The position numbers and the translations under genes were made by a program. Of a stretch of 64,000 nucleotides of DNA, positions 45,099-55,403 are shown one piece after another; position 1 is the first letter of the stretch; each line of letters opens with the position of its first letter. The notes under the pieces are model-generated. The model was given only the letters and a program-made list of their open reading frames with translations, did not search any database and had not been told where the DNA came from. This DNA comes from Cylindrotheca closterium (Eukaryota > Bacillariophyta > Bacillariophyceae > Bacillariales > Bacillariaceae): positions 62,001 to 126,000 of the forward strand of contig CAKOGP040001870.1 of assembly GCA_933822405.4 (NCBI GenBank). Direction: 5' to 3'.

Positions 45099-46340
45099 TT
45101 GACAAGAGTGAGGAGGAGCCGATTATTATCTCTCCAGTTGGTGTTGTCAGTGATAACGAAGATGACAATGACAATGATGATTATGTTCTTCCACCAGCCC
45201 CCCTCCAACTACAGCCACTACCTTTTGGTCCCAATTTGCTACCAAATTTTGATGTCCAAACAAAAAGGAAAAGGCCGCAAAGCAGCTTTCAACTTGGATG
45301 GACCAACTACAGATGGTACACCCAAACCGTCGGTGATAGCCAAGGAGGAGGAGAAACAACCAACAACAGATAGCCAGCAACTACTACGGCTACACCACCA
45401 AATGGGTCACATCTCTTTTGGGAAATTACCAAGCATGGCAAAGCAAAATATCATTCCAAGAAGGTTGGCCAATGCTGATATTCCAAGATGCACTGCCAGT
45501 TTTTTTGCCAAAGCTACAAGACGACAATGGCGGGAGAAGAGGAGAAAGCATTGGACAAAGGAACAAACTATCACAAGACCTGGAGAAGTCATTTCTGTTG
45601 ATCAACTTGTCTTGCCTTCACCTGGATTGATTTCTCAAACATCTGGCACATTGACAAAGAAGCGATACACGTACGCTACTGTTTATGTCGACCAATATCC
45701 AGGATTGAGCTTTGTTTACTTGCAGAAAACAGCAACCGCAGATGAGACTATTGAAGGCAAGAAAGCATTTGAAGCCTATTGCAAGCAACATGCCGTGAGA
45801 GTTCAACACTACCATGCCGGCAACGGAATTTTCAGAGCACATAAATGGGTTGGTGAATGCAGGAGGATGGAGCAAGGACTTTTTTCTTTGCTGGAGTAAA
45901 TGCACATCATTCCAATGGACTTGCTGGCTGAGAGGAGAATTCGATCACTACAGGATCTTGCTCAATCAATGCTGATACAACAACACAGAAGGTGGAGCAT
46001 GGCAGGTACCGTTCATCTATGGCCTTATGCTCTGAGAATGTCAATGACACAATCAATGAATTGTCAACCTGAAGGATAAGCAAGGACGCTTGCCATTGCA
46101 ACTGTTCAGCATCTCTCAAGTACAATTGAATGAGAAGCATTGGGTGCCTTTTGGTTACCAAGTCTATGTTCTGAATACTGCATTGCAGAGTGGAAAAAGG
46201 ATTCACAACAAATGGGAGTATTGATCCAAAATGGGCATATATCTTGGGCAATCTCCAAACCATGGTCGAAACATTGCATTGGTCCTTGATAGGACAACTG
46301 GGCTAGTGTCGCCTCAGTTTCATGTGATATTTGATTGAAG
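45099..46340 (+). pseudogene. Copia GAG-pre-integrase and integrase remnant
   Basis: LLRLHHQMGHISFGKLPSMA is a GAG-pre-integrase His motif; its following zinc-site cysteines are partly lost. PGEVISVDQL carries the first integrase Asp. The second Asp position (HAGNGIF, normally Asp in front of Asn-Gly) is Gly, which would destroy catalysis. After a frame change at about 45880, GVNAHHSNGLAERRI continues the core domain, followed by the copia segment ending in SPQFHVIFD and a stop. Confidence 0.8.
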
Positions 46341-46430
46341 ATTTCAAACAGTCAAAGAAGACAACGTTGATACTCAATGGCAACCAAAGACAGGCTTAGT
46401 CCAGCAAGATAAGCCGGACAATAAAAGCAA

Positions 46431-47325
46431 ATGCACACCTCAACAATGGAGTCAGTCAATCCTAGAACACAGGAAGTTTTGCCAGCGTCAGAGGGAGTCC
46501 AACGGCCAAAGAAGAAAGCAAGAATGGACGATGAAGTATCAAAGCCAGGAAAACACACACAGTTTGTGATGCCGACCCCTGATGGCCTTGACAATGGGCT
46601 GCAGCCATCCCCATCCAATGATAGTCAAATGGATGAACCAACAAATAACAATGACCCACCATCAAATCCAGGAGCAGTCAGCGATGCAGACACTGTTCGC
46701 CCTTCAGATTTCAAGGAGGAGAAAGAGAAGGAGCAAGTTCACAAGTCAGCGCAGCATCCTCATCCGGCTGAGGATATCATTAAAGCAATGAAGGCAGAAC
46801 TATCGAGAGCCACTGCGAATGACATTGAAGGAGAAATACTCTGCCTCCGAGCAATGTTCCCCAATTATGCAGGAGAAATGGAGCAGGACCCGCTGAGTAT
46901 TTATAAAGCAACCTCGGGTCCAGACACAATGTACATGCATGAAGCCATGCAAGAAAATGATTCCCATGAAGAAAGAATGCAAAAATCAAATCAACAATGG
47001 AAATTTCAGTGTGGTAGATCAATTGCAGGTTCCAGAGGGAGGCACAATATTACCAGTGGTGTGGCAAATGAAAAGAAAAAGAGATATCAAGACAAGAAGG
47101 ATCAAGAAGTACAAAGCAATATTGAACATTGACGGCTCAAAGATGCAATATGGAAAACATTATGATCAAACATATGCTCCAGTTGCAAGCTGGAACTCAA
47201 TCCGAACTTTGTTGGTCCTATCAGCTCTTCTTGGTTGGCATACAAGGCAAATTGATTATTTCTTGGCGTTTCCACAAGCACCAGTTGAACGTGAAATTTT
47301 CCAACGTAGACCGCAGGCACACTGT
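46431..47325 (+). pseudogene. Copia linker and 5' part of reverse transcriptase, remnant
   Basis: A hydrophilic linker (46431-46930) leads to the start of the RVT_2 domain, which changes frame near 46980; the readable core is KYKAILNIDGSKMQYGKHYD and TYAPVASWNSIRTLLVLSAL, then the AFPQAPVEREIF motif. At about 47325 the similarity stops abruptly and about 370 bp of unrelated sequence follow. Confidence 0.8.
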
Positions 47326-47689
47326 ACGATTTCTTTGACTACATTGTGTTACAGACGGACAAAGGCCGAACGGCCTTCGACCGTCAAAAGTTGTTGTCGA
47401 TGCGCCCAGGCAATGATGCCCAGTTTATCGACTGAGATTGAATTCACCCACTTGTGTCGTGGTAATTCAATTTTTCTCTACAGAATTGTTGATCGGAAAC
47501 TCGGCAAATCTGGTGATTCTGATCAGAAAATTCTTTTTTATCGTGGAAAACCGAAATGTCTCAAGTCGTGTCTGGTGTCTGTTTGCTTGCTTACAAATAC
47601 TACTGTACAGAAGATTACATGATGAAACTACATTGAATTGTATATGGCGGAAAACAATCTTCTTGCATGTTTTTTAAAGTTTCTGTCAT

Positions 47690-48728
47690 GCAAACTCATT
47701 GATGAAGTCAGTTTCAAGCAATCCAAAGTTGATGAATGTGTGTTCCATCAAGAATCTGTGATTTCTGCTCATTATTGGCAGGTCCCAATTTGAAAGAAGT
47801 TGAGCATGCAATTGAAGACACTAAAGCTGCCAAAATGGACGTTACAATTGAAGGAGACATCCAAGATTTCTTGGGGTTAACATTGAACAAAAAGGAGACG
47901 GAACAATCCATCTCACACAACCACATCTGATTGACCAGATTCTTGAAGATCTAAGGTTGGAAGACAATGTCAAACCAAGATTGATTCCAGCTCCGTCATG
48001 CAAACTACTGTCAAGGCATTCTGACTCTCCAGACTTTGATGGATCATTCAACTATCAATCAGTGATAGGAAAATTGAATTATACATTACTCATCAATGTG
48101 CAAGATTTTCGAGTTGTCCAAAGAAGGAACATGGAGAGGCCAATAGATGGTTAGGTCGATATCTGAAAGGAACGAAGAACAAAGGGACGATATTGAAACC
48201 AGACAAAGAGAAAGGTATTGAAGTATATGTTGATGCTGACTTTGCAGGAAATTGGGATCCAAATGAATATGAGGATCGTGATACTGCAAGATCACGACAT
48301 GGATATTACATCACCTATGCTGGATGTCCCATTGTTTGGAAATCCCAGATGCAAACAGAGGTAGCACTCTCATCAACTGAATCAGAATAGTACACTGGAC
48401 TATCTTATGCACTTAGAGAAGCAATTCCTATCATGAACCTTTTTCAAGACTGGGATACCTCTGGAAACTCCAAAAGCAAAGGTGCATTGTAAAGTGTTTG
48501 AGGACAACAGTGGAGCATTGGAAATTGCGAAAGTGCACAAGTTTTGACCAAGAACAAAACATTTGAACAACAGACTACACCACTTCAGATCATACATCGG
48601 TGATGATGGACCTTGCATGATAAGTATTCACAAGATACACACACTGGATCAAATTGCTGACATACTAACAAAGCCATTGAATGAAGCAAGTTTTGTCAAG
48701 TTCAGAAAGTTGGTACTTGGTTGGTAAT
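47690..48728 (+). pseudogene. Copia reverse transcriptase 3' part and RNase H, remnant
   Basis: Reverse-transcriptase similarity resumes with SKVDECVFHQ, but a short deletion has removed the segment that should hold the catalytic Asp-Asp box. It continues with DVTIEGDIQDFLGLTLNKKE and a few frame changes. RNase H follows: VYVDADFAGNWDPNEYEDRD and ALSSTESE, then an in-frame TAG (48388-48390). The end of the polyprotein (DQIADILTKPLNEASFVKF) is readable to 48725. Confidence 0.82.
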
Positions 48729-48760
48729 GAGAAGATCAAGATTTGGAGCAAAAGAGGGAG

Positions 48761-49133
48761 TGTACAGATATATGGTATTTGAACCAAATCATGAATGGTT
48801 GAATCATGAATCGACTCTGTGGACTCAACGGCCATTGGATAACGAATTCTAAATTGAGAATTCCAATGTCAACAAGGAGGCTTATGATTATCTTGGTTTG
48901 CCATACCGGTATGATTGATCTTGGATCTATGCCAGAATATAAATAACTGATCTTGAATGAGGGTCATTGCATGATCAAGCAAGATCAGAATGCTACTGTA
49001 CGATTAGAGCCGATCTGAGAGATTTCATCAAATCAGAACTCACAATTCAATTCAATCAGAACAAATAATCAATCTCAACTTTGATTCAAACTTGATATCA
49101 ATCTCAACTAATTTTAATCAATCAATACATTGC
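48761..49133 (+). repeat. 3' LTR of the copia relic
   Basis: A polypurine tract (AAAAGAGGGAG, 48750-48760) precedes TGTACAGATA, a plausible LTR start, and the AT-rich stretch with many CAATCA repeats ends near TTGCA at 49133. The right end is uncertain because no second LTR is available for comparison. TACCGGTA lies inside at 48904. Confidence 0.6.
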
Positions 49134-49200
49134 AATCAAAATCGTTTATTGCCCCAAAACTTTTAAAGAGTAATACCGATTGAGTTTTGTTACACAAACA

Positions 49201-49276
49201 TCTCAGTTTTCATGTGCACACCCACAAAGTACCGTAGTAAAGCTGCCCGGGGAAAAGAAGACAGGCCACTTTGCAG
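49201..49276. repeat. Copy of the dispersed non-coding module
   Basis: TCTCAGTTTTCATGTGCACA through AAAGCTGCCCGGGGAAAAGA to GGCCACTTTGCAG. Related blocks: 17679-17721, 18037-18136, 27768-27890, 36084-36176 and 42141-42259. It may be the end of a mobile element; no coding capacity. Confidence 0.6.
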
Positions 49277-49304
49277 ACGATGTTGCAATGAATTATCTCA
49301 AACC

Positions 49305-52238
49305 TCATGGCACATTCTCTTTCTGCTGATTCATATAGGATACAACAGCTACGGCTGCTAGTATCAGACCAGTCATACCAATGCAAACCATCCCATAGAA
49401 GAGGTAACTATACGGTTTGCGAACAGTTCTATCAAGAGCTGTCACTGAAGACTCTTGCGACTCCATTTTTGAGAGCATCTCATCTTCCTCCTTTCTCGTC
49501 TTGTTCTTCCTTCTGTTTGACGAGAATACGTTCGGCATCAGCTTGGTCACTTTTTCTTTCATTGTTGGTTTGTCTTCTTCATATATGTGTCTTCTCTTTG
49601 ATGAATTGAATGCCTTCGCTGACATACGATTTGACTGTCTCTTCTTCTTAGTCTTCTTTTCAATAGGGATATCTTCATATTCAATGCTTCTGCGATTTCG
49701 CTCTCTATCCAAAATGCCTTGCAAATCAGAACGTGAAACGAGTTCGAGAAGTTGCCGTTGTTCTCGACGCCTCTTTTCATTATCTATGATTTCTTGCAGA
49801 TCTTCCTTGGAAATTAGTCCTGTCAAGTAGCCAAAGCGGTTGTGTATAGCCTGCTCCTGGGGACTGTTGGACTTGGATTTGGATTTGGAACCACGCCTTC
49901 GGGCTCGACTTTTCCTTCTTTTGAGACTCGCCCTTCTCATGCGCTCGCGTGTTGGACTCTCGCTTCTGGAACTCCAGCCGCTTGAGGTTCCACTGCTCCA
50001 ATTGTCGTCCGTTGAACTCTCACTGCTTGAGGTGCTTGAGGAGCTGTCACTCCATGGACTCGAACTTCGTCGTCGACTGTGGCTGCTTCTTCGTCGGCTG
50101 TGGCTCCTACTTCGGCTTTTTCTTCGGCTGTGGCTCTTGCTTCTACTTCTATTTGGGCTCTTGCTCCTACTTCGGCTTCGCTCTATTTTTCGGCGTCGTT
50201 GTTTTCGTTTTCGTTCCAGATACGCTTGTTCTTCGGCTTCTTCTTCTACTTGTTCTTCAGCAGCCCATTTCATTTCGTCGACCATTCTCTGCATTTCACG
50301 TTCGGCAGCTTCCTCGGAATCGGCTTTTTCAGCGGCTTGGCGCATTTCCACAATCATTCTGTGCACCTCCTGTTCCGTGAGCTCTTTCGATGTCTCGGAG
50401 TCTTCGCTTTCAGCAGCTGCCTTGATGTCAGTGACCATTTGTTGGGCTTCGTTCTCGGTGAGATCCTTGGGTTTGACAGGTTCTGATGCCGTTTGCTTGG
50501 CAGCCAAACGGATCTCTGCCACCATTCGTTCCATTTCGTCGCGGGTGATGGTTGCGGATCCAGAAGTCGCTGAATCATTGCCAGTATCGCTGTTTTCTGA
50601 CATTCTTTGGAGCTCCCCAATCATTCGCTGGACTGAATCTTCCGTCACACTTTTTGTGACGGTAGAGGAGTCACCAGCGTCCGTAATGTCATCGTTCACC
50701 CCATCGAACTCATATTCGATCACTTCTTCGACAAAGGACACAGTGTTGGATCTGCTGGACGCATACTGCTTAGGAATGTAGTCCCTGGTGTAGTGTTTGA
50801 CTACATGTTCCATTGGCATGTGCTTGTTGATCACGATTGTTTTTTGTGGAGGCTCGATTGGTTGCTTTGATGATCGTCTCTTGGACTTTTCCTTTTTAGT
50901 TCTCTTCTTCGCCTCCTTGGCCAGACTTTTCTCCTCGACGGCTTCCTTTGCGCTTTCTGCTGCCAACCGCATTTCTTCCACTATGCGATTCAAGGCTTGC
51001 GAAGTGATGGTTTCGGATGAAATCGATGCAAGCATTTCCTCTTCTAGGTCAGCATCCTCGGCCATTTTGTAGATCTCGTCAATCATGCGCTGTGCTTCTT
51101 GATCGGTGACTGGTGTTGGCTCAGAGTTTTCGTCTACCGATTCTGCTGTGGAAGAGTCGATTTCGATGAAGACGTTTTCATAGCCTGGGAGTGCCTGGAG
51201 CGCTTGAAGACCAGGAGAACTATCGTGAGCCTTTTGAAGCTCTTGTTCGAAGGCACTCAGGGTTTCCTCTTGTCTTGGCGCCACGACTTCAATCTTATCT
51301 ATTGGCTCGGGATGGTTTACCTGTGCCAATGTCTGGGTATCTTCTGCAGGAATTTCAGGAAGCGTAGTTTCCACTTCCAGTTGAACCATCTCTGTTGGAC
51401 CAGTATCATTTTGCTTTGGCTCGGGACTGAGATCGATCAAATCGCCGTCGAGCACTGGTGCGGGGGTTACTTGGGCAATAGACGAATCTGATTCTATTGG
51501 GGCTTCCATAGGATGACTCAAGTTGTCGTCTGGAACGGCCATGGTGTCGTTCGTCTTTGATTCATCAGACTTGGCTTCACCCTCTGTTGGCTTGGCGGAC
51601 TCATCGTCGGTTACATTTTCCAACGACTCGGCAACTCCTTCCTTTGATTCTTCAAAAGCAGGCGCTTCTCTATCAAAAGGTGGAACGGTATGGTTCAAGG
51701 TATGGTTCAAGCCAACCTTTAAACCTTGAGCCGAAGACAGCTGGTCGAGTAATGATTCATTTCCAAAGGGAGAAGTACGGACCCAGCGAGCACTGTCAGC
51801 ATCACTTTCGAGAGAAGGGGCCAAACTTGTGTCGACACTTTGCATATCCGGTTCTTCCCCTTGCAAGGAACTTAAAAAACTGCTTGGGGTATCCGGCCTG
51901 ATTTCTGTCGGCGCTTGTCTTGATGCCACTGCTGCTGTTTTTGCTTTCAGAGCAATCTCGTCAGCAACAGGTGCACTGTCCGGATAGTCAGAAGAGGCGA
52001 TAGCAGTTTCAACTTGGGTTTGTGATTGCTCTACTTGATCGTCTTGAGCGTTGTTACCGTTGAAATTAGTGGCTGCTGCGACTGCTGGAACTGTAGTGGC
52101 CAATGGCGAGCCTGCAGTAGTCTCGTCCTTGCTCTTCTCTAGATCTTCGACTGGAATCATCATGGTTATACAGCTATTCAGACCAACTGATGCAGTTGTG
52201 TTGATCTTGTGATTGGAATTCATTGTTCGTCGAAACAT
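49305..52238 (-). CDS. SR-rich tail-anchored protein with seven helical repeats
   Basis: Intronless, 977 residues from ATG 52238 (MFRRTMNSNH); ATG 52223 is an alternative. Residues 1-370 are acidic and Ser/Thr/Pro-rich. Then seven copies of a helical motif with consensus TxxExxRM(I/V)xE(I/M)(R/K)xAAE, for example TDQEAQRMIDEIYKMAED and TEQEVHRMIVEMRQAAEK; the last four follow at about 25-33-residue spacing. A long Arg/Ser domain (SRSRSKSPNRSRSKSHSRR) and a poly-Ser stretch come next, then a doubled motif LISKEDLQEIIDNE / LVSRSDLQGILDRE, a basic region and one C-terminal hydrophobic helix (YLFYGMVCIGMTGLILAAVA) with a 12-residue tail. A membrane tail anchor combined with an SR domain is unusual; SR domains are known from RNA-processing factors. 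The function is unknown. It is divergent from the gene at 52513, sharing a promoter region of about 275 bp. Confidence 0.85.
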   Translation of the reverse strand: MFRRTMNSNHKINTTASVGLNSCITMMIPVEDLEKSKDETTAGSPLATTVPAVAAATNFNGNNAQDDQVEQSQTQVETAIASSDYPDSAPVADEIALKAKTAAVASRQAPTEIRPDTPSSFLSSLQGEEPDMQSVDTSLAPSLESDADSARWVRTSPFGNESLLDQLSSAQGLKVGLNHTLNHTVPPFDREAPAFEESKEGVAESLENVTDDESAKPTEGEAKSDESKTNDTMAVPDDNLSHPMEAPIESDSSIAQVTPAPVLDGDLIDLSPEPKQNDTGPTEMVQLEVETTLPEIPAEDTQTLAQVNHPEPIDKIEVVAPRQEETLSAFEQELQKAHDSSPGLQALQALPGYENVFIEIDSSTAESVDENSEPTPVTDQEAQRMIDEIYKMAEDADLEEEMLASISSETITSQALNRIVEEMRLAAESAKEAVEEKSLAKEAKKRTKKEKSKRRSSKQPIEPPQKTIVINKHMPMEHVVKHYTRDYIPKQYASSRSNTVSFVEEVIEYEFDGVNDDITDAGDSSTVTKSVTEDSVQRMIGELQRMSENSDTGNDSATSGSATITRDEMERMVAEIRLAAKQTASEPVKPKDLTENEAQQMVTDIKAAAESEDSETSKELTEQEVHRMIVEMRQAAEKADSEEAAEREMQRMVDEMKWAAEEQVEEEAEEQAYLERKRKQRRRKIERSRSRSKSPNRSRSKSHSRRKSRSRSHSRRRSSHSRRRSSSPWSDSSSSTSSSESSTDDNWSSGTSSGWSSRSESPTRERMRRASLKRRKSRARRRGSKSKSKSNSPQEQAIHNRFGYLTGLISKEDLQEIIDNEKRRREQRQLLELVSRSDLQGILDRERNRRSIEYEDIPIEKKTKKKRQSNRMSAKAFNSSKRRHIYEEDKPTMKEKVTKLMPNVFSSNRRKNKTRKEEDEMLSKMESQESSVTALDRTVRKPYSYLFYGMVCIGMTGLILAAVAVVSYMNQQKENVP

Positions 52239-52512
52239 ACCATCTCCCAAAATTGTGCGATCTCAAATTCGCATGCTGGGAAATTTGGTCATTAGACACG
52301 AGTCCCAGTCTTGTCGAACGACTGGTACAATTCCATTGACGGACATTTTCGAATGCGACATCGAACTGTTCGTAATCAGTGTCCGGTTTACAGTTTACAG
52401 GTTTGAATTTCGAATGACAGATGCTGCGTACCGATACGCAGGGTACCAGGTACCTTGTGACTGCGTGAAGCTGCAAGAAGTTCGGAACAAAAGTAGAGGA
52501 ACGACGACAACG

Positions 52513-53382
52513 ATGCACAGTATGAACATTGCCACTTCCGACATGAATACTCCCCTTCACCAAACCAATGACAACAACAATGGTAGTCATAAAGGTGAAG
52601 AAGATAACGCTTACTACGACAGCATTGAAGATCCTCAAGATGAACCTGAATCTTCCTCTTGCTGGTGGAGATTCACCAACATTGGAGATGAAAAAGGCCG
52701 TCAATTGTCTCGCGACGGCAGCGTTCATGTGACAGATGAAGTCTTTAATAGTGTTTCGCACTTGGCGGCTTTGTTTTTGAGCATTTTGGGTTCCATCTTG
52801 CTCATTGTGGAAGCAAGTGCTCAGGGAGCTCCATGGAAGATTGTCAGCTTTTCCATTTATGGATTGAGTCTATGCAACTTGTTTGCTTCGAGTACCGTAC
52901 ATCATTCCATCACAACAACTCCGGAGTGGGAAGAGTTCTTTCAAACCTTGGATTACTTGGCCATATTTCCACTGATCGCCGGAACCTTCACGCCTCTTTG
53001 TTTGGTTGTGTTGAAGAATACGACGATTGGTTGGACCTTCTTCGGTACCGTATGGGCCTTGAGCATTCTCTCTATGATTCTATTGGTATACCACTTTGCC
53101 AAAATTCCCAAGTGGCTGACGATGACCTTGTACATTACCCTGGGATGGATGGGCGTCTTTCTTAGCTACTTCATGGCTCCAATCCTAGGTTGGAAGGGAC
53201 TGTTTTGGATGATATTCGGTGGAGTTTGGTTCACCGTCGGAGGTGCCATTTACACATTGGAGTTACCCAATCCAATTCCAGGAAAGTTTGGATTCCATGA
53301 AATCTGGCATCTATTCGTCATTTTGGGAGCTAGCTCGCATTGGTTTCTCATGTACGAACACGTGTTGTACTTTGACCATTGA
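52513..53382 (+). CDS. PAQR/HlyIII-family seven-helix membrane protein
   Basis: 289 residues from ATG 52513; the upstream open frame overlaps the promoter region and is not used. The N terminus (about 75 residues) is polar and acidic. The family signatures are present: E-(V/F)-x-N-x2-(S)H at the first helix (DEVFNSVSHLAALFL), SSTVHHSI after helix 2-3, LDYLAIFPLIAGTFTPLCL with the conserved Asp, and the C-terminal His motif FHEIWHLFVILGASSHW. In PAQR proteins the His, Asp and HxxxH residues bind zinc in a hydrolase-like site (ceramidase-type activity is proposed for adiponectin receptors). The name 'hemolysin III' reflects family history and does not imply a toxin. It is probably in the plasma membrane or an internal membrane. 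Confidence 0.9.
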   Translation: MHSMNIATSDMNTPLHQTNDNNNGSHKGEEDNAYYDSIEDPQDEPESSSCWWRFTNIGDEKGRQLSRDGSVHVTDEVFNSVSHLAALFLSILGSILLIVEASAQGAPWKIVSFSIYGLSLCNLFASSTVHHSITTTPEWEEFFQTLDYLAIFPLIAGTFTPLCLVVLKNTTIGWTFFGTVWALSILSMILLVYHFAKIPKWLTMTLYITLGWMGVFLSYFMAPILGWKGLFWMIFGGVWFTVGGAIYTLELPNPIPGKFGFHEIWHLFVILGASSHWFLMYEHVLYFDH

Positions 53383-53460
53383 GGAGAAGTGTAAGATTCC
53401 GATGACCGATGCGTGACACTGATAGATACATGTAGTATGGAAAAGCACAATGCTTACAAA

Positions 53461-54912
53461 TTATTCATTTTTTATCTTGGTGTCGCCGAATTCTTGTTCC
53501 TTTTTTATTCGTCTCATTGAAAGTGCAACGAGAGTGGGCGACGCAATCAGGTAGAAACCTATAATACCAGCTGACCACACGAACACTTGTGCAACAATTT
53601 CGTTTGTAAAGTATTCCAAGTCAAATTCATTCGATAGGGGATGCATGCACTCGTTCTCGTGCTTGAAAATTATCCAAAAGTAGTCCAGCATTGTCCATGG
53701 TCGGACACTGTTCGCCTTTGTTGGAGAGGTTGGCAAACCCAAGCCAAAAATATGCCAGATCCTCCACGGCTGTTCTTCCATGGTGAGAAAGTCATCAATA
53801 GTATGGCCCCATCGCTTCCAATGCAACGAATGAACCGTCCCCATGGGCAAAGACCTTCGATCGGAGGGACTTTGGCGAGTACCTGCAAAGGTAATGAAGA
53901 TCGCTACCCGTTCCGCTGCAGTGTGATCATTGTGAGCGCCACCCTTGTGGGTCAGGTCGGCATTGTACAGCATACCATCACCGGCATTGACAGAAGCTGT
54001 AACATTGCATGGAAGGTTGTAGTTCAGCCATTCTTCAAATGTCGGAGGAGCCTCGTTGTCATAATCCTCCTCGTCTTCTGATTCCTCCATTTCGTCGTCG
54101 TCGTTGTCATCCTCAGAAACTTCCTCATCAGTCTCATCACCTTCTCCGCCTCTTTCTGCTTTCAGCTCTCTTCTCCTTTGGGCTTCTTCATACTGCCTCA
54201 TCGCTTCTTCATACATTGGTTTAACCACATTGTAATCCATATTCAGATTATTACACTTGTGGGTACCTGGACAGATGCCAGTGGCTCCCATTTCTTTAGT
54301 AGTATCTTGCAAGGGAATGGCTAGAGTGTATTCAGGAACGAAGTAATCTGGATGCGTGGCATAGGACATTCCCGTATCATGATGCCAATCTTGCCCTTCG
54401 GCCTCGTACAAGTTGGTAATGACAGACAGAGCCACCAACGAGCTGCTTGGTCCCAATACCGCATCAATCAGTGGCCGAAAGACTTTGTGTGATGCAATTT
54501 CTTTCAACGCAATTCGAATGGAAGGCTCCATTGGATCAGGAATAATGTGAAATCGATTCTCATTCTCCTTGATAAAGGTACCTTGAATTTCATAGTTGGC
54601 TTTTAGAATGTATTGCCGCAAATTGGAAGCAGTGGCTGGACTCAAGACTTGCTCCACAAAAGCAACTCCGTGCTTTTCAGTTTGTTCTTTGGCTACTTCT
54701 GGTGTCATGTTGGGCGTTACATACAAATCTTGAATGGAATCGGAGGATGGCTCACAATTGGGCAAGTACAGGTGCTTCCCGATGGCATATGGAAACGCCA
54801 AGGTAGGGCCGTGTACATAACAGAGGTAGTACAAGGATGCTGACAGAAGCCAGCAGATTGTCACTAGAATGTGAAGATCAATTAGTAGTCGCCAAGAGTG
54901 AGCATTCACCAT
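53461..54912 (-). CDS. Membrane-anchored PhyH-type Fe(II)/2-oxoglutarate dioxygenase, paralogue 1
   Basis: 483 residues from ATG 54912 (MVNAHSWRLL); the frame extends 14 codons upstream without ATG. An N-terminal membrane helix (LHILVTICWLLSASLYYLC) is followed by a PhyH domain: DWHHDTGMSY holds the HxD iron ligands, PEYTLAIPLQDTTKEMGATG and PGTHKC are the core strands, ADLTHKGGAHN the distal His, and ERVAIFITFAG the 2-oxoglutarate-binding Arg. A 60-residue acidic insert (ETDEEVSEDDNDDDEMEESE) lies between. A second hydrophobic helix (VFVWSAGIIGFYLIASPTLV) is near the C terminus. PhyH enzymes hydroxylate lipids and other small substrates; the substrate here is unknown. It is about half identical by eye to the gene at 57474. 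The 3' end lies 78 bp from that of the PAQR gene (convergent). Confidence 0.88.
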   Translation of the reverse strand: MVNAHSWRLLIDLHILVTICWLLSASLYYLCYVHGPTLAFPYAIGKHLYLPNCEPSSDSIQDLYVTPNMTPEVAKEQTEKHGVAFVEQVLSPATASNLRQYILKANYEIQGTFIKENENRFHIIPDPMEPSIRIALKEIASHKVFRPLIDAVLGPSSSLVALSVITNLYEAEGQDWHHDTGMSYATHPDYFVPEYTLAIPLQDTTKEMGATGICPGTHKCNNLNMDYNVVKPMYEEAMRQYEEAQRRRELKAERGGEGDETDEEVSEDDNDDDEMEESEDEEDYDNEAPPTFEEWLNYNLPCNVTASVNAGDGMLYNADLTHKGGAHNDHTAAERVAIFITFAGTRQSPSDRRSLPMGTVHSLHWKRWGHTIDDFLTMEEQPWRIWHIFGLGLPTSPTKANSVRPWTMLDYFWIIFKHENECMHPLSNEFDLEYFTNEIVAQVFVWSAGIIGFYLIASPTLVALSMRRIKKEQEFGDTKIKNE

Positions 54913-55196
54913 CTTGATTGCAGTGATGCTAAGGAAGGGAACTTGTAGTTTCAAGTTGCTGTGTGTACCGATCGTACGATGACGCAGAACTTATTTGTGG
55001 ACTACCGGTACAGTGATATTATGTTCGGTATTCTCAAAATTTGAAAATGCGATAAGATTTGAAACATAAAACTCTTGTCTTCGGATTTGTTGCATATAAC
55101 ACCGACAAACATGCAGACGTCAACTAAATGCTTCCAGCTGGAACTTTGAACTCCAAAACCCTTACTGTATATCAAACGAATGAATGAATCAATCAA
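54913..55196. other. Upstream region of dioxygenase paralogue 1
   Basis: Short intergenic stretch with TACCGGTA at 55002 and a GAATGAATCAATCAATCAAT run at its end. No gene. Confidence 0.5.
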
Positions 55197-55403
55197 TCAA
55201 TCCGTGATCACCGATTGCTAAACGGTAACACAGTCATTGAACACTCTAACGCATTCAAGGAGCTGTGAAGCAGAAAGATACTGTATGTGATTGGCATCGA
55301 AGTAGTAGGATGGTGACCCATCGCCTGTCAGTCAAGAAGAGGAAAATAAAACGAATGAATCCATGATCACCCATTGCTAGACGATAAGACAATCATTGAA
55401 CAC
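55197..55403 (-). repeat. Duplicated tail of the RCC1-like relic
   Basis: About 55197-55320 is a diverged direct copy of about 55358-55480, sharing GATCACC(G/C)ATTGCTA, CATTGAACACTC, GGAGCTGTGAAG and TCGAAGTAGTA. The conserved part encodes the last residues of the RCC1-like frame (YYFDGNH-type ending), so the 3' end of that gene was tandemly duplicated. Confidence 0.7.

Larger units (their letters stand above)
45099..49133 (+). mobile_element. Decayed Ty1/copia retrotransposon, 5' truncated
   Basis: Domains appear in copia order: GAG-pre-integrase, integrase, reverse transcriptase, RNase H, polypurine tract and one 3' LTR. Frames are broken by several stops and frameshifts. No gag, protease or 5' LTR is recognisable between the end of array copy 3 and the first domain. 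The style is that of diatom copia (CoDi-type) elements, but the lineage cannot be assigned by eye. Confidence 0.85.

Noticed and set aside
49840..50781. Long plus-strand Leu/Arg-rich frames opposite the SR protein
   Set aside because: Their composition is the mirror of the RS and Glu-rich minus-strand gene, which has the clear repeats and anchor; these are antisense shadows.
52213..52512. N-terminal extension of the PAQR protein by 100 residues
   Set aside because: It overlaps the 5' region of the divergent SR-protein gene, starts at TTG and adds no family feature.
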